A DNA stretch of 64,000 bases from Symbiodinium kawagutii (taxonomy: Eukaryota > Sar > Dinophyceae > Suessiales > Symbiodiniaceae), in NCBI GenBank assembly GCA_009767595.1, contig VSDK01016260.1, forward strand, positions 545,935-609,934, written 5' to 3'. The notes under the pieces were generated by a model. It was not told the origin of the DNA. It was given only the letters and a program-made list of their open reading frames with translations, and made no database searches. The position numbers and the translations under genes are program-made. How positions within the stretch are numbered: the stretch's first letter is position 1; each line of letters begins with the position of its first letter. This document shows, one piece after another, positions 24,357 to 33,598 of this stretch.

Positions 24357-26329
24357 TAGTAAGAACAAGAACTACACACAATTGAACTTCCAACTCAGTC
24401 TCTTAATCAACAGCACGTTGATCAACATGAACTCGGCTTGTTTTCCAGCATTAGGGCAAACCCCTGGACGCCCCGGCAAAAAAACTCACTGAAGGTGACC
24501 GAGGATCCTGACTTGCTTGACAAGGAAGATGTCCAGGCGCAGTTCGAGCGCATTGACACCTCCAAGAATGGTGCCTTGGACTTGCTCTCCTTGCAGACGA
24601 GGGACAAGAGCCATTGTCCACCAAAAAGAGGGCAACCTTAAGCAACTTAGACACACAGAACTAAATATTTCTGAAGAATTTCTCAAACACACAGAAATTT
24701 CTTTTCCTCCTGTGGTGTATGTGGAGTATGTGATGAATACAGCTATACTGCACAGGCACCCGCATTCAGTAACACATGCAGAGCCGAGTGGGTAATCTGA
24801 GTAGCTTCGTGGATGACCAGCCTTATTTGGATTCGGGAAGCGCGAAGTCCAAGCTTCTGAGGCAACCTTTCGGCACAGGAACTCACAGCGATAGCAATTA
24901 CGCATGGTGCCTTGTTTGCATTTCCTCGGGCATCTCCATCCTTACCCAGCTCGAGTTGCCAGATGTTGCCAGGCCAGCAAGTCACTGTGAAAAGTGTTGT
25001 GAACGCAGTGAAGTACATCAACGGAGATTCTGCTTCTTGGATCGGCACTTTTCATCACTTTGAGACACTTTTCCACTATTTTCTTGTCATTTTGCCTCGC
25101 TTCTTTTGAGCTTCATGACTCTTCATGGTTCATGATTGGTGCTTTGCGATGCTCTGAGCATTTTGTGCACCGTATTTCTTGGATTCCATTTCTGGGAGTT
25201 CTTTGCTGCAGGCAGCTGGCGAGGCTGGAGTGGCTGGGTGTGTTGGCTGGTGACCAAATCAGCACTTTCTCGCACTTTCGACTTGGCTTCAGCTAAAAAG
25301 GACGAAAATTCACAAGCGGCTCCGAAGTTTCATGAATTTGCTGCAGGTGGTTTCAACTTGAACCAATTCTTCGCATCCAAGGACAACTTCTTTCCAGTCG
25401 TTGGCATTCTGACCTGACAGGCTGGCAGCGCAGAGTGCGATCGAAAGGGATTCATTCGACTCCGCCTGGGCCCTATGAGGGTTGACTCTGCAAGCAGCAG
25501 GCCCCAAAGAGCCTATCAGGAAGGAACCCCACACGAGTTTCTGTGTTGAAGTCCGTCCGCAAGACCACCATGCCCCTGCTAGAACAGCTATCTAAAATTA
25601 CATCAGACGCACTTTTTTGCCGCAATTGCTAGGCATCTTAAGATTGTTCAGCAAGTCACTAGGGTTTGAATCGTCTCACTGGATCCGCCGATTTTTTTAA
25701 AATGATCTAAGAAGATCAAAGAAGATAAAGAAGATCATGCTGATCTTCCACAAGATGTGTGAAATGAAGGAAGATAAGAAAGATAAGGAAGATAAAGAGC
25801 ATCTTCCTTGATTCGCAAAGAAATGTAAGGAAGATGCTCTGCTCAAGATCATGCACACATCGCGCTTGCTAGTTGTTCAGTTAGGGAAACTGCTAGTTGG
25901 CTCCAAGAGGGTGCACCTCCTGGGCACGTCGTTGCACAAGATGTTGAAGGTCATCGATAAAATAGAATTAGAGACATTTAGAAAGATTTATATAGATTTT
26001 CTCAATATTCATTTATATTTTTGACATTTCGGGACAGATTTCTACGTTCACATACACTTGGAAACAGCTGCAGCGACCAACAGGGAGCGATGTGGCTTTG
26101 TGTGCTTCGTTGCAGCTTGAGGTTCAGACGATACAATGTTCCAGGAGGTGCTTCATAGCAGATGGGTCCAGGAGATTCAAGATGTTCAGAGATACAATCG
26201 CCGAAAGCGTTCTCGCAGGGTGATTTTGCGAGGACTAAGATCTCCAAAAAATCGGGCGAAATCACCAGGATGTGACGAGTGAAAAAGAGGATGCTGATCA
26301 TTTTTGAATATTTTAAATCCTGTGCGGAG

Positions 26330-26416
26330 GCGCCTCCAGAGATAGCTGCCACCCTTCTCGCGCTGCAGAAATCTTTGGAAGACGAATCGGACAGCCACAT
26401 GTTCGAAACCAGCAAG
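26330..26416 (+). CDS. Candidate N-terminal channel exon
   Basis: Acceptor GAG|G, 29 codons (APPEIAATLLALQKSLEDES...), then a GC donor at 26417. The matching phase-0 acceptor at 26647 opens AKFNQRQRSALLKEAV. Both look cytoplasmic and helical. Membership in the channel rests on position, strand and phase only. Confidence 0.4.
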
Positions 26417-29400
26417 GCCTTGATGTCACACAGTTTGACATCCCGTTTGCATCATGTTACATCAGCCAATCTAAACATGTGTAAGTCTGTGTAAGTTATC
26501 GAAAACCCAAAGTTTCATTGCGTTTGCTTGAATTCCTTTACTCAAACAATCAGATGTTTCATTGTGTTTGCTGAAATGTTTGCATTTCTGTGTTTGCTTA
26601 CTTTTGAATTTGCTGAATTTTCTTCATATTTCTTCTTTGCTTTGGAGGCCAAGTTCAATCAACGTCAACGAAGTGCTCTCCTCAAGGAGGCCGTTGCGGT
26701 GCCACCGTGGCGCCACGTTGCGTTGACACAACTTGGGAAAAAATGGCCATGGGTCAACCAGTTAACCAACCAATTAATGGGGGATTTCCACCAACAATAC
26801 AAGGGACAACACTGGTTAATGATAGGGGAACCAGGGGGACTAAGGGTTTTGACCCACTGCCACATGTTTTTCAAGATCTTTGCAGATCTTTCAAGAATGC
26901 AAGGGCACAACCAGAGCACAACAAGAGCAAAAATCATAGCATCAATGCAGATTTTCCATGATTCTACATGATTTGTGTTCAGAACTGGGGTATTTGGAGG
27001 CCATAGTAGGACCGGCAATGTTGTGATTTCCAATTCAGTACCAGGCGGAGTCGCACGCATAAATGCAGGGGGTTTTCTTTCCCCAACGGTAGGACAACTT
27101 TTGCGCTTGTTTGCCGCTAGGTTTCTTAAGTTTCTTATCATTAATTTCTGTATCCTTTTCAACTTGGCTTTTGTTCTGTAGACATTTCCAGGGCAAAGAA
27201 CAATGTAGCTTTGGCGGTAGATTTGCGCTAGTCTCCCGCTTGCAAAACATCTAGCATGAACGCCCTCCCTGCACAGCCCTTGCCTTCCACACAGCAACAG
27301 CAAATGCACAAAAAGGAGTTGCAAATTCGCAGAAGCCAGTGACCAACTTTGGTAAAGAGAAAGAAAATGTGCGTGTCCAACAAAAACGAAACCATGCTGA
27401 CATTTGTTGTAGCTCTCGCAGCTCCGAGTAAAGCAGGCCCCCGCTAGGTACGGTGTTGGAAATCTAGAGGATATGGGTGTTTCTCAAGTCATAGGGGTAC
27501 CCCCCAATCATCCACTACTAGTCATTTATAGCCATAAACCAACCATTTTTGGGGTACCCCCATTTTGAAAAACCACCATATGTGACTTGCAAAAAAAAGT
27601 TGCTGACATTCAGATGATGCATCCAGACAATTGTCTCAAAAGGTGGAACCCCATGCAATTCCGAATCATGTCAAAATGTCGGTTTGGGGTAAACACATGT
27701 AGCCCCGAGCCACCGAGCCCATATAGTTTGTGCCACAGAAGATGTGGGCCCATGCGGCATCTGAAAAGACGCGCCTGCAGGCTATGGATGTTGGCATTGT
27801 CATTGTCATTGCAATCAATGCCGCTGCTATTGGCATTGCCATTGACACACCTCAGCACGCAAACATTTGGGAAGTGGTAGAAATAGTTCCCAGTCTGCAA
27901 CGAGGTCGTGTTTCTCAGTCAGCGGCGCTGTTTGTGTGAGTGTTTTTGCACGCGTTTGCTTATTGTGCTTGCTTGCTTGCTTTCTTTCTTTCAATCTTTC
28001 TTTCTTCGGTCGGTTCCCGCACTCTTCTTGGCATATTCAATGTCGCCATATGTCATCATCAGCAACGTCAGCACCGAAGCAGCTGCTGTGGTGGCACTTT
28101 CGCACGCATCAAGAGCTGAGGTATTCTTCGCAATCTATCTCCTCGAGTTTATCGTAAAAAACGCGTGGTGGGGAGTCAACAACTATTTCTGCCGCTTGGA
28201 AGAGCTGGTTGACATGGAATTACATGGTCTTGACCTTCTGAGTTTCAGCGTGGAAGTGTTGCAGCTGACTTGTTTGAAGCAGACTGGCGTTTTTGTGGCT
28301 CAAAGTGCTTCTGAGGTGGTAGCGACTATACTTGGAATTTGTTTGACTTTTTTTGCTTGCTAATTTCAGCGGTGGCTCCTCGGTCAGAAAAAGAAAGACG
28401 GGGAGTGCTTGTGTGAAGTCCATCTATTAGGTGGAAAGGTTTGCCCTTCGGTCGGTTTGCGAAAAAAACACCAAGAAATCACCATACACATAAGCTATCT
28501 ACAGAAGAGATTTGATTGCCAGCTTGCAAATCGTTGCTATGTCATTGGAGGACTGCATGTTTCAACCGGTGCCCGAGCTGGGGCCGTGAGCTCGTTTCAG
28601 CTGCGAGCCAAGGAGTTGATCATCAACGCGCTCGCGGGAGATGGGCGGCAGGGCCAAAGTCAGTTGAACCTGCTGAAGGCACTTCCGCAGTCTTCGCTTC
28701 CTTCACTTTCAACTTGATAGACAGGAAACAACTGACAATTCCAGTGATCAATGTCCTCGTATCATACATGATCATACCGTATATCAGACAAAGAAGAATA
28801 GAAATTACATTTTGTTTTTCCAATTCACTATTTTCTATTCTGTTTTTTCAATTCTTTCAGTTCTTTCTCTTATTCTTTCCTTATTTTTTCTCTTGTTTTT
28901 TTCCTTATTCTCTGGCACTTATTCCTTTCCTTGTTCTCTATTCTTATTCTCTCTGTTGTGACTGTTTTTGAGGATTTCCTGTAGGTCCTGCGGCTTGCCA
29001 GACTCTTTCGCCTCGTCAGAATCATGCGCTTCAAGATGTTCAAGGACTGCAATCAACTGCAGAGGGCAGATTCGTCCAGCAGTGCTGCAACGGGACGAAC
29101 TGATTTTGGAGGAACTCAAACTCATGGCCATGGGACTCTTGTCGGGAATACGCGCGTTGGCATGGGCAATTGTTTTGCTAATGGCAGCTTGGACAGCAAA
29201 GAAACCGGCAAGTTGTTGCAACTTGTAAGCCTGGGGTTCAGCCAAAAATGCTCATTTGTCGTCATTCATTTTGAATAGAAGTTATTTGTCCAAGGCAGGC
29301 AGTATCGGATCAGTCCGATCTAATAATCGTATTGTTTGAGCGGGGGCCTGTCAGGTGGTTATCTACATGATCAGCATCGTTACGAAGTCCTTCTTCGGAG

Positions 29401-32400
29401 ATGAGTTTCGGGAGTTCAGTACTGTTGGCGTGTGAGGCTCAGGAGTTGGCATTGCTGCTACTCGCCCACGGGCAAGTTGCACATGTTCTTTTTTGATACA
29501 TGTCATGTGCACAAGTATGCATACAGTACATGTGTATATGCATGTAGTGGCCCCCAAATAGATAGACATGGATTTTGTCACTATTTATGAAGGATTTCAC
29601 TTTTCTATCTATTTTGGGGCGACTATACATGTGCTCGTTTTTTCTAAATTTTGTTTTATTGGCATTTCGTTTATTTGAACATGGCGAAAGCGCTTTTTGC
29701 AGCAGTGCTTCAGTCCCTTGAGATAGGGGATTCACCTGGATTTTCAGGCAGGGATGTTCACCCTCTTCCGGTGCTTCACGGAAGCTTGCGAAACCTATGA
29801 GGGCGATCCCATACCTGAGAAACTCTACTTGAGGCAGCTTGACACAAAAAATAAAACACATTGGCAGATGCTGGAAGCCACCAGTTGGTAATTTGGTTCC
29901 CAAGTGATGCCTCAAACATATTCTTTATATTGTTTGACGCTTGATAGTCCTTTTTTGCGTGATCCAATGCGCAAACTGTGCAGGACGATTGCTGATCAGT
30001 CAATTTTGAAAATTGTTTGCTGATGATTGCTGATGTTTGCTGTTGACGTGTGTTGACCTCCATCTAAGGGACTACGAAGCTTTTCAGGTGGCTTATGTGT
30101 TGGTGACGATGCTCGTGACTGTAGGCGGCACCAACACGTGGCACCTTGCCTCTGGCTCACACAAATTGAATTCTGCCCTTTCCAGTTTTGCTAAATGGTT
30201 CCTCTTTTGTTGCAGGTCTTTTTAATCTTATCTTGGCTCGGGCCTTAGCTTTAGTTTTTGTTGAGTTGTCTGATGGCGACCCAAGTGCATTTGACAATCA
30301 TTGAAGGCCGTGTTCATCGACAACGTTACAAAATCACAGCCGCCTGGCTTCACTCCTGGACTGCTTCACTAGCATTCAATGTTCCAATCCAAACAATCAG
30401 AGAAAGATAATCAATAATCGAGAGCAGATGATAGAGAACGGTTGCGATGAAACAACTGCATCAGGATAGAGGATAGAGAACAGTCAGTTTACGTGTTGCA
30501 CGCAGATTTGCGAATTACCAAACTGCGTATTTTGGGTTTGTTGTTATCGTGAGTCTTGATGAAAACACACATAAGAACGAGCAATTGGCGTTTGATGTTT
30601 CTGTGGGATGATGAGCGACAACACTTCCGAGGAACCAACGCAAGCAGAAAGAGCTTGGCATCACTCTCAGCAACACATGGCTACATCACTGCAGGTGATG
30701 CCAAACATCCCGCAGACATTTTGAGAATAGCGAGGGGGTTCTACTCGATGTGGTAGCTTTGATACCCTGAGTGCTTAGGTGAGACGGCAGTTGATACAGA
30801 AGTGAAGTTGAAGATGCTCTTAGCAAGGCCGCTCTCTCGGCCTGGAAGCTGCAATGCAGACATCCGTTGTCAGCTGTTCCAAAGCTTTTTTGCCCGTGGC
30901 AACATCATTGCAACATACCACAACCAGGGTCATGAAGCACACATGAGCAGCGTCAAAAACCTTCATGTATTGCAGTCAGCTACGACTGAAACTCCGAAAA
31001 GGCTTGCGTAACTAAATCCCTGCAGTGCGTAAGTGTTGCGTAAGCACTGCGTAAGCGATATTTCTGCCTAACGAGGCGTAAGCTGTGCGTAACTAGAATG
31101 TCTTTTCACACACGTATTCCCGCGTAACAAGCGCGTAACTAACGAATACGGAAAAGGCCCCGCGTAACTCAAAACCTGAGCCGCGTAACCAATGCGTAGC
31201 TAGCCGCGTAAGCGAAAACGGAGTTTAAGAAAAAGATAATAGGGTTTTCGACACTGCTCACATCGAGATTCACGGAGTTTTGGTGGTCTTTTGAGGTTGG
31301 ACTTCTATTGGCAGAAACTGTACGTGCGCAGTGGCATACATACACTTTTTGAAAGATAGATATATTTGTGATTATTTGTGTATTTTTCTGTTGCTTCTAC
31401 TACGGCCCCTTTTGATTTGAGTTGATGGAGGGCAGTCAGGTTGTCGTGAGTATTGGACATCAGCTTGGATTTGCACTCATTGAAGGGGTCTGATATCCTT
31501 TTCTCGCCTCGCGTCACGCTCAAGCCGGGCAGGTTTATCAACGAGCCTGGCCCTTCGAAAGCTTCTTCACACGTGATGGAACGCGGCTTGGCTGAAGAGG
31601 GGAACTCGATTTGAACGTCATGGGATGTCATGGGGGTCATTGTGAGTTCGCAGGACAATCTCACAAGTTCATACAAGTTCCAATAGCTCCGATCCAAGGC
31701 ATTTCTGAAGACGTCACCAACAAACTCTCCAACCTCACAGATGTGGCAAAAAAACGGCATCAACTCGAGCAGCGGGTTTGTGCAGACGAAGCGTTTCCGG
31801 GCTTGTGATTTGTGATATTTTTGATGCGGTATTTTTAAAAGGTGATTCAAAAGAATGTAGAAGAAGGTCAAAGACTGCAGCCTTGCAAATGGATATGTTG
31901 TCACTGAGGTTCAAGCTGCTGAAAGACTTTTGGCTGATCTTAGGTCTTTCTGTATTCTTTTCGTTGCTGGTGATGGGTGGTCTGTGTGGAGAAAGGGATG
32001 CCGGCGGAAGGTTCCAGAGGCAATCTGCGCAAAAATACCAGGCACATTTCTATGCACATGTTATGTAGAAGGTTCTTGTTCGCGGAAAATCCATTCGCGT
32101 GCTTTTGTTTGGGACACTGCGGGTGATTTAGAACGGCTCAAAGGCATGGGTCCGATGAAGATTCGAATGTGTGTTTGTTCTATTGTCAAGCATGCCGCTT
32201 TGAGAACCGAGTTTTGACAAACACACACACACATGTACTGTACGTACACAATCATGCGTGTGTCCGGGTGAAAGTGTGTGTGTGTGCAAGGATGATGCAA
32301 CCGCGCATTGATTTTGGAATGTCTCGTACAAAGATAAGCATTTAATTGTAGTTAATCTTTCAATGTATGCACATCTACTTTTATATCTATATCAAAATGT

Positions 32401-33503
32401 CAGAGTCAAAATTTTGAATTATCCTGGATGATCTGGATGTGGGTGTAACTGCTTCTAATTGTAGTAGACAAAAAGGGAGAAGATAGAGAGCTACAGAGAG
32501 ATGAAGAGAGGTAAAGAAAGATAGAGACAGAGGCAGACATATAAACATAGTAGACGTACGGTATGTACATATGTTATAAAGATCGTATAGAATGAGATAA
32601 GCAGGCAGAGATGCAGATAGATAGAGGTGGATAAAGATAGATAGACACAGATAGAGTTTACCTCCATGTCACGTCAGATGTGCAGGTATTATCCCGCCGG
32701 AGTAGTGGGTAGGGCAGGTAGGCAGATAGATAAATTGATACATCGACAATTGCGTAGCAGCCAAGTTTGACAGAGAGACGCAAAGGCAGGCCAGGACGGA
32801 GACAAGACAGAGACAGAGAGAAAGAATGAGGACCAGGCAGAGACAGAGAAGACAGAGCTAGACTTGGATCAGTTCGGCACAGACAGAGTCAGACAAAGAG
32901 ACACAGGGACGGAGACAGGGACGTAGACATATAGACGCACCAAGATTGCCAAAGAGACAGACAGAGACCGATGCGGATGACCAGAAGGAGTAGACCAAAG
33001 GACAGATAGATGGACATGGTTCTTTTATGCACATGAGATTTATGAAATGATCGCCGGGATCGCTTCGTTCTAGTGGCTGCAATGCTATTGTTTGGATTTG
33101 TTTGCTAGCTTCTGAAGTCTGAAGGCCTGTGCCCTGAGGACTACAACATCAACATCACTCGTGCCATCTTTCAAGCGTGGCTGAAGGATGCCGAGTTCGT
33201 AAGAGTTCTCGAGGAGGCTGATGCAGCTTGACCTAGAAACATTCGCATGTTGGCACCCGCGTTTGTCGATCATGTTCGCTCACTTCGAACATTGGATTCG
33301 CTTTATGACATTTTGTGACGTTGATTCTCGCCTTGATTCTCTTTATTGGTCGCATTGAGGTTGATATCTCCAACAAATTTGAGCTGTTCAACATTCTTGA
33401 CGTGGATTTGGGTGGTGCTGAGCTTAGGTGCGTCATGGTGTTTCCAACATATTAAAGGTAGGCAGGTAGGCGCAACAGCTGTGGATTGGAAGTGGTAGTG
33501 ACA

Positions 33504-33598
<95 letters not shown>

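Larger units (their letters stand above)
22795..25420 (+). other. Scattered coding-like exons including an EF-hand-like half
   Basis: Three AG|G-bounded frames look coding: about 22795 (VENKFLQVVSKELQQL), about 24449-24600 (DVQAQFERIDTSKNG, an EF-hand entering helix and first half of a calcium loop with D, S, N and G at loop positions 1, 3, 5 and 6), and 25250-25417 (KFHEFAAGGFNLNQFFASK). They may be N-terminal exons of the ion channel or a separate gene. I could not join them in phase with confidence. Confidence 0.35.

Noticed and set aside
24449-24600. EF-hand-like exon as a firm part of the channel
   Set aside because: The half loop DTSKNG is convincing, but no phase-matched partner exon was found, so it is reported only as a candidate.
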